Assembly (NCBI GenBank): GCA_022820945.1
Contig: JAJEEP010000049.1
Location: 86,375 to 150,374 of the forward strand
Direction: 5' to 3'
Origin: Alphaproteobacteria bacterium
GTDB lineage: Bacteria; Pseudomonadota; Alphaproteobacteria; UBA828
DNA length: 64,000 bases
Each line of letters begins with the position of its first letter. The stretch's first letter is position 1. Below the pieces are notes generated by a model, which saw only the letters and a program-made list of their open reading frames with translations, did not search any database and was not told where the DNA came from. The position numbers and the translations under genes were made by a program. This document shows positions 1 to 8,808 of the stretch, piece by piece.

Positions 1-568
1 AGATGCCGCCGACCTCATCCTGCTCGACATCAACCTGCCGCGCGAAGACGGTCTCGATCTGACCCGGAAGCTCAGGGCGCAAAGCAACGTCGGGATCATT
101 CTCGTCACGGTGCGCGACGACGACGTGGACCGGATCCTCGGCCTCGAGATCGGTGCCGACGATTACATCACCAAGCCCTTCAACCCGCGGGAGCTGCTGG
201 CACGGGTCAAGAGCGTCCTGCGGCGCGCCAAGGAAGGCACGCGGGAGCCTTTCTCGGGGCGGCGCTTCGCCGGTTGGGAGTTCTCGTCGGCGGCCCGCAA
301 GCTGGTCTCGCCGGAGGGCGAAACCGTTCAGCTCACCCGGGCCGAGCATGAGCTTCTCGCGGCCTTGGTGGATCATCCGGGCCAAGTGCTTTCGCGGGAA
401 CGTCTGCTCGCGCTGATCACTCACCGGTCCTGGGAGCCGGGCGACCGTACCATCGACGTCCTGGTCCGGCGGCTCAGGCGGAAGATCGAGCAGAACCCGA
501 AGAACCCCGAGATCATCGTGACCGCACACGGTGAGGGTTACGTGTTCACCCCCGCAGTCACCACCTGA
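1..568 (+). CDS. torR: TorR-like response regulator (5' truncated by window edge)
   Basis: This is the C-terminal part of an OmpR-family response regulator; the reading frame is open from base 2, so the start lies left of the window. The visible part begins inside the receiver domain with LILLDINLP, where the Asp is the likely phosphoacceptor. It continues with GADDYITKPF, which contains the conserved switch-region Lys, and then a winged-helix DNA-binding domain with LSRERLL and DVLVRRLRRKIE. The order and wording closely follow E. coli TorR as I remember it, including HGEGY near the C-terminus. TorR controls TMAO reductase genes in response to TorS. The gene converges on torS and the two overlap by 31 bp. 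No torCAD operon is visible; it could lie to the left. Confidence 0.9.
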   Translation, partial: DAADLILLDINLPREDGLDLTRKLRAQSNVGIILVTVRDDDVDRILGLEIGADDYITKPFNPRELLARVKSVLRRAKEGTREPFSGRRFAGWEFSSAARKLVSPEGETVQLTRAEHELLAALVDHPGQVLSRERLLALITHRSWEPGDRTIDVLVRRLRRKIEQNPKNPEIIVTAHGEGYVFTPAVTT

Positions 569-3525
569 CCCTCATGCTCTGCCGTTTCGAGGCCCGCCCA
601 TAGCGTCACCAGCGCCTCGCGCGATTCGTCGAACAATCGGTCCAGCTCCTCGGAAATTCCCACCGCCTCCGGCGTGCGGGCGCGCGCTTCGAGGACACCG
701 CATCGATCCGCGAGACGGCGCAGCCCGAGGCTGCCGGCGGCACCCCTCAACGCGTGGGCAAGGTCGGCCGCCTGCTCGGTGCGCCCTTCGGCCAGGGCCT
801 GCCTGATGCCGTCGATCTGAGCCGGCGCCGTCTCGATAAAGGTATCGACCATCAGGCCGCCGCGCTCCGCCCCCAGCACCGCACGGTCCTGCGCGAGAAC
901 GGCGGGATCGATGATCGACTCCCCTTCGTCATCGGCACGGCCGCCATCCATGACAGCGCGTGCGCCAGGCGAGCGGCCGAGAACGCTGGCAATCGTCTGC
1001 GCCAGCCCATCGGGTGCGATGGGCTTGCCGATGAAGGCATCCATCCCTGACTGCAGGTGCTGGGCAACCTCGTTGTCGAACACGTGCGCCGACATGGCGA
1101 TGACGGGCAGCGAACGGATCTCCGGCTCGGGGTGGGCGCGAATGCGCTGCGTCGCCTCGATGCCGTCGATGCCGGGCAGGCTGATGTCCATGAGCACTAG
1201 ATCGAACTCTTGCTCCTCCAGGAGTTCGAGCCCCTCTTCGGCGGTGGGCGCGACCAGTGGCTTGTGACCCATCCTGGCGACGAAGGCCTCGACCACCATG
1301 GCATTCACCACGTTGTCCTCGACGATGAGGACCTCCAGCGCCCGCTCCGTCCCCGGTATCCCGTGTGGCATCGCCTCGACCGGCGGCTGGGCGGCGGCTT
1401 CGCCCTGCGGCAACGGCAGCGTGACGGAGAAGCAGCTGCCGTCTCCCACCTCCGTCTCTACCGCGATGTCGCCCCCCATCGCCGTGACCAGCCGCCTGGA
1501 AATGGCGAGGCCGAGCCCGGTGCCGGTCTGCTGTCCGTGCCGGCGGGACGCGGCCGCCTGATAGAAGGGCTCGAAGAGATGGGCAAGGTCGGCCTCGGCG
1601 ATGCCGGGGCCGGTGTCCCGCACGGCGAGCCGGATCGCATCGGGCTCCACGCCGTTCGAGACCTCGAGGGTGACGGCGCCGCGGTCCGTGAACTTGATGC
1701 CGTTGCCGAGCAGGTTAAGCAGCACCTGGCTCAGCTTCTGGCGATCGCCGGTCACCGCCGTCGGCACGCCCTCCGCAATTGCCAGGTCGAGGGCGAGGTC
1801 CTTCTCCCTGGCGCGGCCCTGCATGAGCACCACAATGTCCTCGACCAGCTCGTGCAGGTCGAAGACGGCGCTCTCGACCTCGATCTCGCCCGATTCCACC
1901 CGCGAGTAGTCGAGGATGTCGTTGAGAATTCCCAGCAGGATTTCGCTCGACGAGCGCATGACCCTGACTTGTTGCCGCTGTCTCTCGTTCAGCGGACCGT
2001 CGGCCATGAGCCGCAGCATGCCGAGAACCCCGTTCATCGGGGTGCGGATCTCATGGCTCATGGTGGCGAGGAACTCCGACTTGGCGCGGCTCGCCTGCTC
2101 GGCGCGGGCGCGGGCACGATCGTGGTTCCGCACCTCCTCGACGAGCCGGGCATTGGCCTCGGTCAACTGCGCGGTGCGCTCCGCGACCAGCCGCTCCAGC
2201 TCCTCCTTGTGCCGCTCCAGCTCCTCCTTGTGCTGCCTGAGCTCGGCGTTGGTGCGCTCACGCTCCTCCTCGAGCTCCTGCTTGACGATGGCCTGGTCGC
2301 GAAAGACCCGCACCGTATCGGCCATGTCGGCGAGCTCGTCACGCCCGCCCGTCGGCACCGCCACATCGAGCCGCCCGGCCGCGAGGTTCTGCATGACCCG
2401 GTGCAGCGACGTGAGCCGGTGGACGATGTTGCGATGCACGTAGAGCCAGGCGATGGCGCCCGCGATGGCGATGAACAACACGATCTGGAGCAGGACGGTG
2501 AGCCCACCGAACTCGACGGCGCTGTCCGCCGCCTCGGATGCGTCGGCGGCGATCTGCTGGGAGCGGGAGACGACCGCCGCGACGCCCTCGTTCATCCGGT
2601 CGGTCAAGGCGCGGTTGTCGTCCGCCAGGACCGCGAGCGCCGCATCGAGGTGCAGCACCCTGCGGCGCTGGTTGAACAAGCCGAGCGTGCCGGGTGGTCC
2701 GTCGGAGGCAAGCGCGGCGACGAGCGTCTCCCCTTGCTCGCTGCGGATCGGGTCGTCGATCAGCGCCACCCGGCGCTCGAGGATACGGAGATTGCTGCTG
2801 TAGCGCTCCTCGATCCATTCGATCTCGCCTGTATCCCGCGCGCGGCCGAGCTGGTTCAGCAGCAGCCCCTGCTCGGAGGCACGCATCCGGAGCTCGAACA
2901 TCCGCTCCAGCAGGAAGAGATCGGCTTCGACCAGCCGGTCGAAGGCGTCCAGCATGGCCGCCAGGCGCGACGTATCTTCGGCCAGCTCGTAGAGGTTGGA
3001 AATGACGACGGTCGCACCCGATGCCGCGTTGGACGTGAGGGTTTCGGAGAGCGCTGAGAGTTCGCCGGCCACGTCCAGCGTGCGCGCGACCGAGGCGGCC
3101 AGCGCAGCATTCATCCCGATTCGCGCGGCGACGAGCTCGTCCTGCCGGTCCAGGTTGGCCGCGAGCGCCGAGACCACGCCCCGAAGTTCGTTCACTTCCT
3201 GTTCGGGGAAGCCGTAGCCTTCCAGCGCATCGAGGCGGGCGGAGAGCAGATCGGTCGTGGACTGCAGGACCCTGGCCTGGGCCTGCCGCTCCGCCTGTGT
3301 CTCGGCGGTGGCGAGCAGGGCGCCGTGCGCGGCGATCTGGGTGGAGGTCTCGGCGATGATCCGCCCCTCGGCGATCGCCGGTAAGGCCTCGTCCACGATC
3401 GTGGTCTGCGCGGTGTCCACGTTGCGCAGGACGACCCAGCCGATGATCCCGGCTGCAATCGAGAGGGCCGCCACACCCGCAAACGCAGCGAACAGGCGGC
3501 TCGCGATGCCGAAGCGGCCGAACAT
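538..3525 (-). CDS. torS: TorS-like hybrid sensor histidine kinase
   Basis: This tripartite membrane kinase phosphorylates TorR in the TMAO response. I chose the ATG at 3525 (995 aa) because it gives an N-terminal membrane helix (about residues 13-33); the frame is open further upstream but would run into torT. A sensor region follows to a second helix (about 342-363), then a HAMP region and a coiled coil with the heptad HKEELER twice in tandem. The H-box SHEIRTP has its His at residue 491. An ATPase domain with DTGPGI and GTGLGL, a receiver domain with LVLMDISLPG and a C-terminal HPt domain with AHALRGAAG follow. In the HPt the usual Lys after the His is Arg. E. coli TorS is about 914 aa with the same domain order. 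It diverges from torT, its likely periplasmic partner. Confidence 0.92.
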   Translation of the reverse strand: MFGRFGIASRLFAAFAGVAALSIAAGIIGWVVLRNVDTAQTTIVDEALPAIAEGRIIAETSTQIAAHGALLATAETQAERQAQARVLQSTTDLLSARLDALEGYGFPEQEVNELRGVVSALAANLDRQDELVAARIGMNAALAASVARTLDVAGELSALSETLTSNAASGATVVISNLYELAEDTSRLAAMLDAFDRLVEADLFLLERMFELRMRASEQGLLLNQLGRARDTGEIEWIEERYSSNLRILERRVALIDDPIRSEQGETLVAALASDGPPGTLGLFNQRRRVLHLDAALAVLADDNRALTDRMNEGVAAVVSRSQQIAADASEAADSAVEFGGLTVLLQIVLFIAIAGAIAWLYVHRNIVHRLTSLHRVMQNLAAGRLDVAVPTGGRDELADMADTVRVFRDQAIVKQELEEERERTNAELRQHKEELERHKEELERLVAERTAQLTEANARLVEEVRNHDRARARAEQASRAKSEFLATMSHEIRTPMNGVLGMLRLMADGPLNERQRQQVRVMRSSSEILLGILNDILDYSRVESGEIEVESAVFDLHELVEDIVVLMQGRAREKDLALDLAIAEGVPTAVTGDRQKLSQVLLNLLGNGIKFTDRGAVTLEVSNGVEPDAIRLAVRDTGPGIAEADLAHLFEPFYQAAASRRHGQQTGTGLGLAISRRLVTAMGGDIAVETEVGDGSCFSVTLPLPQGEAAAQPPVEAMPHGIPGTERALEVLIVEDNVVNAMVVEAFVARMGHKPLVAPTAEEGLELLEEQEFDLVLMDISLPGIDGIEATQRIRAHPEPEIRSLPVIAMSAHVFDNEVAQHLQSGMDAFIGKPIAPDGLAQTIASVLGRSPGARAVMDGGRADDEGESIIDPAVLAQDRAVLGAERGGLMVDTFIETAPAQIDGIRQALAEGRTEQAADLAHALRGAAGSLGLRRLADRCGVLEARARTPEAVGISEELDRLFDESREALVTLWAGLETAEHEGQVVTAGVNT

Positions 3526-3571
3526 CGCGAAATTAGAACACCGGTTGGAATTGAAAGGCAACGGCCGCATC

Positions 3572-4681
3572 ATGCCGGCCATGAGACTGCCGCGCTTACC
3601 GAGCCCGATCCTCGGCTTCCTCGCGGGCCTGTTGCTGGCCGCGGGCCCGACGCTCGGCGCGGAGCAGGACGCGGCACCGGCTTCCACATCGCCCTCGACA
3701 TGGGCGCTCGAAATCTGGACGCCGCCTTTCGATTTCCGCAGCCCGACGACGACCGTCACCTATGAGCCCCTCCCGCAGGCTACACGGAAGTGGCGCATCT
3801 GCGCCTCATACCCCCATCTCAAGGATTCCTACTGGCTGAGCGTCAACTACGGCATGGTCCAGGAGGCGAAGCGGCTCGGCGTCGCGCTCCGCGTGGTCGA
3901 GGCGGGAGGCTATCCCAACCTCGCACGCCAGATTGCCCAGATCACCGAATGCGCCCGGGACGCGGACATCCTGGCGCTGGGCGCGGTGAGCTTCGACGGC
4001 CTGACGGAAGCAGTGCTCGCGATCAGCGAGGAGATTCCGGTGCTCGCCGTGGTCAACGACATCGCCGACCCCGGTATAAGCGCCAAGGCCGCCGTCTCCT
4101 GGGTCACGATGGGGGAGGTTACCGGCGCCTACCTCGCCAGTCTCCACCCGGCGGGCACGCCCCCAGTCAAGGTGGCGTGGTTCCCCGGCCCGCGGGAATC
4201 GCAGTGGGCCTACTTCGTCGAGGAGGGCTTCACCGAAGCGCTCGCGGGCAGCGCCGTCGATATCGTCGTGAAGAAGTGGGGCGACACCGGACGCGAAATC
4301 CAGCTGATCCTGGTCGAGGAGGCGTTGGAGGAGCGCCCTGACGTCGACTACATCGTGGGCAGTGCGGTCACCGCCGGCGCTGCTGTGAGCCTGCTCCGGG
4401 CGCGCGGCCTCACCGGGCAGATCCGGGTCCTGGCGGACTACTTCACCCACGCGGTCTATCGCGGCATCAAGCGCGACAAGATTCTTGCCGCACCCACCGA
4501 CTTCCCCGCCCTGCAGGGCCGCATGGGCATCGAGATGGCCGTGCGGCTGCTGGAGGGCAAGCTGGAGCACCCGCACGCCGGGCCGCTGATCCACATCGTA
4601 GAGCAGGCCAATCTCGACTCCTTCAACACGCGCCTTTCGCTCGCGCCCGCCGACTTCTCCCCAACTTTCGTGGTCGAATAG
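3572..4681 (+). CDS. torT: TorT-like periplasmic TMAO-sensing protein
   Basis: This is a periplasmic binding protein of the TorT/LacI-like fold that presents TMAO to TorS. The start at 3572 (369 aa; a second ATG lies at 3581) gives an N-terminal signal peptide with a hydrophobic core around residues 12-25 and a cleavage site near LGA-EQ. The body has the two-lobe sugar-binding pattern: DSYWLSVNYGM near the start, then ITECARDADILALGAVSFDG, and a C-terminal lobe with GSAVTAGAAVSLLRARG. E. coli TorT is about 342 aa. It is divergent from torS with only about 46 bp between the starts, so the two probably share a regulatory region. I see no obvious repeated TorR-box decamers there. Confidence 0.85.
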   Translation: MPAMRLPRLPSPILGFLAGLLLAAGPTLGAEQDAAPASTSPSTWALEIWTPPFDFRSPTTTVTYEPLPQATRKWRICASYPHLKDSYWLSVNYGMVQEAKRLGVALRVVEAGGYPNLARQIAQITECARDADILALGAVSFDGLTEAVLAISEEIPVLAVVNDIADPGISAKAAVSWVTMGEVTGAYLASLHPAGTPPVKVAWFPGPRESQWAYFVEEGFTEALAGSAVDIVVKKWGDTGREIQLILVEEALEERPDVDYIVGSAVTAGAAVSLLRARGLTGQIRVLADYFTHAVYRGIKRDKILAAPTDFPALQGRMGIEMAVRLLEGKLEHPHAGPLIHIVEQANLDSFNTRLSLAPADFSPTFVVE

Positions 4682-4836
4682 GCGCCGCGTCGAGCACGAG
4701 AAGGCGTCAGTCTCGGTCCTGCCCCGGCTTTGCCATACGGCCACTCTTTGGCATGATGCGGCCCAGATTCTGGTGCGTTGGCGGGGATTAGGCCGCAGAC
4801 GGACGCGCCGGAGCCGCGTTGAGGGGGCCTGGAACC

Positions 4837-5400
4837 GTGCAAGCATCGTTGGAGAGCTGCCCAGCCCTCGTGCTCAACGCCGACTACCGGCCGCTCAGCT
4901 ATTTCCCGCTCTCCGTCTGGGGCTGGCAGGACGCGGTCAAGGCGGCGTTCCTCGACCGGGTGACGATCCTCTCGGAATACGACCGAGCGATCCGCTCCCC
5001 GAGCACGGCGATCCGGCTGCCGAGCGTCGTCGCGCTCAAGCGCTACCGCCCGCTCGTGCGCAGGCCCGCCTTCACGCGGTTCAACGTCTTCCTGCGGGAT
5101 TCGTTCGCCTGCCAGTATTGCGTGACGCCGTTCCCGGTGGAGGACCTCACCTTCGACCACCTGGTGCCGCGTTCGCGGGGTGGGCGCACCACCTGGGACA
5201 ACGTCGTCACCGCCTGCAGCGCGTGTAATCTCGCAAAGGCAAACCGGCTGCCGCGCGAATGTGGCATGAGACCGGCACGCAAACCCAAGGCGCCCAGCGC
5301 CTACGACCTGCACGAGAGGGGACGACGCTTTCCGCCCCGTTACCTGCACGAAAGCTGGGGCGACTACCTCTACTGGGATTCCGAACTGGACCCCGACTGA
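4837..5400 (+). CDS. HNH endonuclease family protein
   Basis: This is a small nuclease-fold protein of 187 aa from the GTG at 4837; a TTG at 4819 would add six residues, but the family usually opens with a short leader before LVLNADYRPL. The C-terminal half carries the HNH core: a zinc-knuckle CQYC, then FDHLVPRSRGG with the catalytic-type His, and WDNVVTACSACN with the second Cys pair. HNH proteins of this kind are widespread in alphaproteobacteria as single housekeeping-like genes, and their biological substrate is mostly unknown. Nothing around it suggests a restriction system. It lies between torT and gloB, with 24 bp to gloB. Confidence 0.85.
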   Translation: MQASLESCPALVLNADYRPLSYFPLSVWGWQDAVKAAFLDRVTILSEYDRAIRSPSTAIRLPSVVALKRYRPLVRRPAFTRFNVFLRDSFACQYCVTPFPVEDLTFDHLVPRSRGGRTTWDNVVTACSACNLAKANRLPRECGMRPARKPKAPSAYDLHERGRRFPPRYLHESWGDYLYWDSELDPD

Positions 5401-5424
5401 CGCCGCCGAATCGGGAGAGCGCGC

Positions 5425-6216
5425 ATGCTGGTCGAGCAGATCTGGACCGCCAACGCCTATCGCAATTTCAACTACTTGATCGCCTGTCCGGAGACCGGCG
5501 AGGCGCTCGCCGTCGATCCGTTGGACCACAAGCGCTGCCTCAAGGCGGCCAAGGACAAGGGCTGGCAGATTACCCAGATCCTCAACACCCACGAGCACGG
5601 CGATCACACCGGCGGCAACAAGGCGATGGTCAAGGCCACCGGTGCCAGCCTCCTCGCCCACGCCAACGCCAGGGGCAAGATACCCGGCATCGACCGCGGG
5701 CTCGGCGCGGGCGACGTGATCGAGGTGGGCGCCTCGGTGGAGCTGGAGGCGCTGGACACCCCCGGCCACACCATGAGCCACGTCTGCCTGCTGTCCCGCA
5801 CCGACACGCCGGCGCTCTTCTGCGGCGATACTCTCTTCAACGCCGGCGCCGGCAACTGCCATTCCGGCGGCCATCCCGCCGAGCTCTACGAGACCTTCGC
5901 CGGCCAGCTCGCGAAGCTGCCGGACGAGACCCTGATCTACCCCGGCCACGACTACATCGCGAACAACCTGCAGTTCACCCTGGACCGGGAGCCCGACAAC
6001 GAGCGGGCGAAATCGCTGCTTACCGAGGTCGAACCGCAAGACCCCGACGACGCCCTGGTCTCGACGCTCGCGCTGGAAAAGGAGATCAACACCTTCTTCC
6101 GCCTTCACAGCCCGAGCGTGATCGCGCGCCTGCGTGAGGCCTTCCCGGATCTCTCGGACGATCCCGGCCCGCGCGAGGTCTTCCTCAAGCTCCGCGAACT
6201 CCGCAACAGCTGGTAG
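5425..6216 (+). CDS. gloB: Hydroxyacylglutathione hydrolase (glyoxalase II)
   Basis: This metallo-beta-lactamase-fold thioesterase releases D-lactate and glutathione from S-lactoylglutathione in methylglyoxal detoxification. The 263 aa length is normal for the family. The metal-binding motif THEHGDHTGGN lies near residue 55, followed by a second ligand region with DTPGHTMSHV, FCGDTLFNAGAGN and the late PGHDYIANN. The C-terminal helical domain that binds glutathione is present and ends FLKLRELRNSW, close to the typical C-terminus. An AG-rich stretch (GGGAGAG) about 10 bases upstream supports the ATG at 5425. It is a cytoplasmic, stand-alone gene with no glyoxalase I in this window. Confidence 0.9.
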   Translation: MLVEQIWTANAYRNFNYLIACPETGEALAVDPLDHKRCLKAAKDKGWQITQILNTHEHGDHTGGNKAMVKATGASLLAHANARGKIPGIDRGLGAGDVIEVGASVELEALDTPGHTMSHVCLLSRTDTPALFCGDTLFNAGAGNCHSGGHPAELYETFAGQLAKLPDETLIYPGHDYIANNLQFTLDREPDNERAKSLLTEVEPQDPDDALVSTLALEKEINTFFRLHSPSVIARLREAFPDLSDDPGPREVFLKLRELRNSW

Positions 6217-6238
6217 GAGCGCCCCGAGGCGGCAACGA

Positions 6239-6652
6239 ATGGATACGACCGGCGCAGCACGCTGGCGTCAACGCATGGACAATTTCGGCACGGCGCTCGC
6301 GCGGCTGGACGAAGCCTGCGCGCAACCGTCCTACACGAACCTCGAACGGGCGGGGCTGGCGCAGACGTTCGTGTTCTCCTACGAACTCGGCTGGAAGGTC
6401 CTGAGGGATCTGCTCCTTCACGAGGGATACGATCCGAACAGTCCGCGTGACGTGATCCGCCAGGGCTTCGAGGCGGGGTACCTCGACGAGGACGACTGCG
6501 AGACCTTTCTCGATGCCGTCGGCAAGCGCAACCTGCTGACCCACACGTATCGGGACGAGACGGCCCGCGAGGCGGAAGCATTGATCAAGGAGCGATATCA
6601 CCCAATGCTGCGCAGGTTGTACCAGGCGCTGGAAGCAAAGCGCACCGCATGA
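6239..6652 (+). CDS. HepT-like / HI0074-family nucleotidyltransferase partner protein
   Basis: This 137-aa helical protein belongs to the nucleotidyltransferase substrate-binding (HI0074, HEPN-related) family. Visible family features are FSYELGWKVLRDLL near residue 46 and the segment KRNLLTHTY, in which R97, H102 and Y104 fit the RX4HXY motif of HepT RNase toxins. In the characterised HepT/MntA systems the Tyr of this motif is AMPylated by the partner, silencing the toxin. The downstream MNT gene overlaps it by an ATGA junction, so the two are co-translated. The ATG at 6239 is preferred; an in-frame ATG at 6275 is possible. Toxin activity is inferred, not shown. Confidence 0.78.
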   Translation: MDTTGAARWRQRMDNFGTALARLDEACAQPSYTNLERAGLAQTFVFSYELGWKVLRDLLLHEGYDPNSPRDVIRQGFEAGYLDEDDCETFLDAVGKRNLLTHTYRDETAREAEALIKERYHPMLRRLYQALEAKRTA

Positions 6653-6999
6653 CCGACGGCCTGAAGGAGCGGCATCGCAAGGCCGTTATCGATATCATTG
6701 CAGCGAACGCCAGGGTGGAGCGAGCCGTGTTGTTCGGCTCTCGCGCCACGGAGACCTTCCGCCCGGCCTCGGACGTGGACCTCGCGCTGTTCGGCGACAG
6801 CCTGTCCATGAGCGATCAGGTGAACCTCACCGCCGCCATCGACGAGCTGACGATCCCGCAGCGCGTCCATCTGCTGCTATACGGAATGATCGACAGCACC
6901 GCCCTCCGCAATCAAATCGAGACGCAAGGCGTGGAGTGGTACAGGCGGCCAGACACGGGCGCAGGGGATCGGGCCGACCGCGACGCTGGAGCGAGCTGA
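6649..6999 (+). CDS. MntA-like minimal nucleotidyltransferase (antitoxin candidate)
   Basis: This is a 116-aa minimal nucleotidyltransferase. The catalytic pattern GSX10DXD is complete: G30-S31 within LFGSRATETF, then D42 and D44 in SDVDLALFG. MntA antitoxins use this site to AMPylate the RX4HXY tyrosine of HepT. The start overlaps the stop of the partner gene (ATGA at 6649-6652). In this family the order partner-then-NTase occurs as well as the reverse. The last roughly 15 residues are charged and look unconserved. The alternative reading is the HI0073/HI0074 pair, which has the same folds and was described earlier without a toxin role. Confidence 0.8.
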   Translation: MTDGLKERHRKAVIDIIAANARVERAVLFGSRATETFRPASDVDLALFGDSLSMSDQVNLTAAIDELTIPQRVHLLLYGMIDSTALRNQIETQGVEWYRRPDTGAGDRADRDAGAS

Positions 7000-7021
7000 T
7001 CCCGCCGACGCGCGCCCCACA

Positions 7022-8011
7022 TCAAGCGAACAGCGCCTGGGCCATGAACTTCTTCGCGTCGATGTTGGTGCCGCAGACGATGACCGCCGTGCGCTGGCCC
7101 CGCAGTCGCCCGGCCAGCGGGCCGAGCAGCGCCGCCGTCGCTGCCGCCCCCGCCGGCTCCACGGCGAGCTTCATCTCGGCGAACAGGAGCCCCATGGTGT
7201 GGCGCATGGCTTCGTCGTCGACCCTCACCAGCTCGTCCACATAGCGCCGGCAGAGCCCGAACGAATAGGGCTGGGCGTAGGGTGCGCCGAGGCTGTCGGC
7301 GATGGTGGTCACCCGATCGATGGCCTGTGGGGAGCCCGCCGCAAAGCTCCGGAGCATGGTGTCGGCCCCTTCGGGCTCCACGCCGAAGACCTTGCAACCG
7401 GGCTGCACGGTCTTGATCGCGCAGGAGACGCCGGCGCAGAGGCCGCCGCCGCCGATGGGGACGATCACCGCATCCAGCGCCGGCACCTGGCGCGCGAGCT
7501 CCAGGCCCACCGTCGCGGTGCCGAGCGCTACGGTGCGCCCCTCGAAGGGATGGATGAAAGTGCGCCCCTCGTCGGCCTCGATGGCGCGCACGGTTTCGAA
7601 CGCCGCGTGCACGTCCGGGACCTGCACCAGGTCGGCACCGTAGCGGCGCGCCTGAGCCACGCGGAAGGGATCGGCGCCCTCCATCATCACCACCTTGGCC
7701 GACGTGCCGACGCGATCGGCGGCGAAAGCCACCGCGATGGCGTGGTTGCCGGCGCTGACCGCGGTGACACCGCGCTTCCGCCCCGCCTCGTCGAGAGCCA
7801 GCGCGTTGAGCAGCGCGCCCCGCGCCTTGAAGGTGCCGGTGCGCTGGAACAGCTCGAGCTTGAGGAAGACCGTACTCTCGGGCCCGAGCGCGTCGGAGAC
7901 CGCCGACGCTTGCCACCGGTGGACGGGCGTCTCGACGACGAGATCGCCGAGGGTCGCCCGCGCCGCCTCGATCGCCGCGAGGTCCGGCGGGGCCGCGCCC
8001 TCCGTCGCCAC
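7022..8011 (-). CDS. Threonine/serine dehydratase-like PLP enzyme
   Basis: This is a fold-type II PLP enzyme of 329 aa, in the size range of catabolic threonine/serine dehydratases without an ACT regulatory domain. Key features are TGTFKARGAL with the Schiff-base Lys (about residue 60), the amide-binding loop SAGNHAIAVAF, and the phosphate loop IPIGGGGLCAG. The product would be a 2-oxo acid plus ammonia. It starts at a GTG (8011), five bases after the enoyl-CoA hydratase stop, and is the last gene of the minus-strand set beginning at 11013. Related enzymes act on hydroxyectoine-derived or other hydroxyamino acids, so the exact substrate is open. Confidence 0.8.
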   Translation of the reverse strand: MATEGAAPPDLAAIEAARATLGDLVVETPVHRWQASAVSDALGPESTVFLKLELFQRTGTFKARGALLNALALDEAGRKRGVTAVSAGNHAIAVAFAADRVGTSAKVVMMEGADPFRVAQARRYGADLVQVPDVHAAFETVRAIEADEGRTFIHPFEGRTVALGTATVGLELARQVPALDAVIVPIGGGGLCAGVSCAIKTVQPGCKVFGVEPEGADTMLRSFAAGSPQAIDRVTTIADSLGAPYAQPYSFGLCRRYVDELVRVDDEAMRHTMGLLFAEMKLAVEPAGAAATAALLGPLAGRLRGQRTAVIVCGTNIDAKKFMAQALFA

Positions 8012-8016
8012 CGGCC

Positions 8017-8808
8017 CTATCGCCCCTGGAAGCGCGGCGCGCGCTTCTGGACGAAGGCCTGCACCGCCTCGCGGTGATCGTCGGTGGAGCCGAGCACGCC
8101 GTAGGTGGCAGAGGCCCGATCGAGCCCGGCGCGCAGGTCGCCGCCAATGCCGTCGCGCACCAGCCGCTTGATGGCACGGATGGCGAGCGTCGGGCCGTCA
8201 GCCAGGCGCTGCGCGAGTTCCATGGTCTGCGGCATCAGCGCGTCGTCGGGGCAGACCCGGTTGACCAGGCCGATGCGCTCGGCCTCCGCCGCGTCGATGG
8301 CATCGCCCGTCCACAGCAGCTCCAGCGCCTTCGCCGATCCCACCAGCCGGGGCAGCCAGTGCGCCCCGCCAGCGCCTGGCGCGAGCCCGACCTTGACGTA
8401 GGTCTCCGCGAACCTGGCCGAGGCCGCCGCGAAGCGCAGGTCCATCGCCAGCGCGAGGTCAAGGCCCGCACCGATGGCCGCCCCGTTGATCGCCGCGATC
8501 ACCGGCTTGTCCATGTCGGCGAGGGTGAGCGGGATGCGATGCACGTGCTCGCCGATCGTCGCCCGCTGCTCGGCCGGCGCCTGCTCCAGCCCCTCCCCCA
8601 TCAGCTCCTTGATGTCGCCGCCGCTGCAGAAGGCCTTGCCCGCCCCGGTCACCACCACCACGTGCACGTCCTCGCGGTCCCGGCAGTCGGCGAGGGCGGC
8701 GGCCCATGCGTCGATCATGGAGCGGGTGAAGGCGTTGCGCCGCTCGGGCCGGTTGAGCGTGATCGTCGCGATGCGCTCCGCGACCTCCAGCCGGATTTCG
8801 TCGCTCAT
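8017..8808 (-). CDS. Enoyl-CoA hydratase/isomerase family protein
   Basis: This 263-aa crotonase-fold protein probably hydrates or isomerises a CoA thioester. The family pattern is clear: LNRPERRNAFT near residue 18, the oxyanion-hole strand AFCSGGDIKEL, and the second oxyanion segment AAINGAAIGAGLDLALAMD. The usual hydratase Glu pair is not obvious: the second position falls in KVGLAPGAGG, so it may be an isomerase or another crotonase. The ATG overlaps the preceding acyl-CoA dehydrogenase stop by four bases (8805-8808), which indicates translational coupling. In context it follows two dehydrogenase subunits, as in a short beta-oxidation-like route. Confidence 0.85.
   Translation of the reverse strand: MSDEIRLEVAERIATITLNRPERRNAFTRSMIDAWAAALADCRDREDVHVVVVTGAGKAFCSGGDIKELMGEGLEQAPAEQRATIGEHVHRIPLTLADMDKPVIAAINGAAIGAGLDLALAMDLRFAAASARFAETYVKVGLAPGAGGAHWLPRLVGSAKALELLWTGDAIDAAEAERIGLVNRVCPDDALMPQTMELAQRLADGPTLAIRAIKRLVRDGIGGDLRAGLDRASATYGVLGSTDDHREAVQAFVQKRAPRFQGR

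Noticed and set aside
1210..3057. 615-codon open frame opposite torS
   Set aside because: Low-complexity His/Arg/Leu/Asp-rich translation typical of antisense frames in GC-rich genes; torS is clearly real.
4456..6108. 550-codon minus-strand frame across torT, HNH and gloB
   Set aside because: Covers three recognised plus-strand genes; no domain visible.
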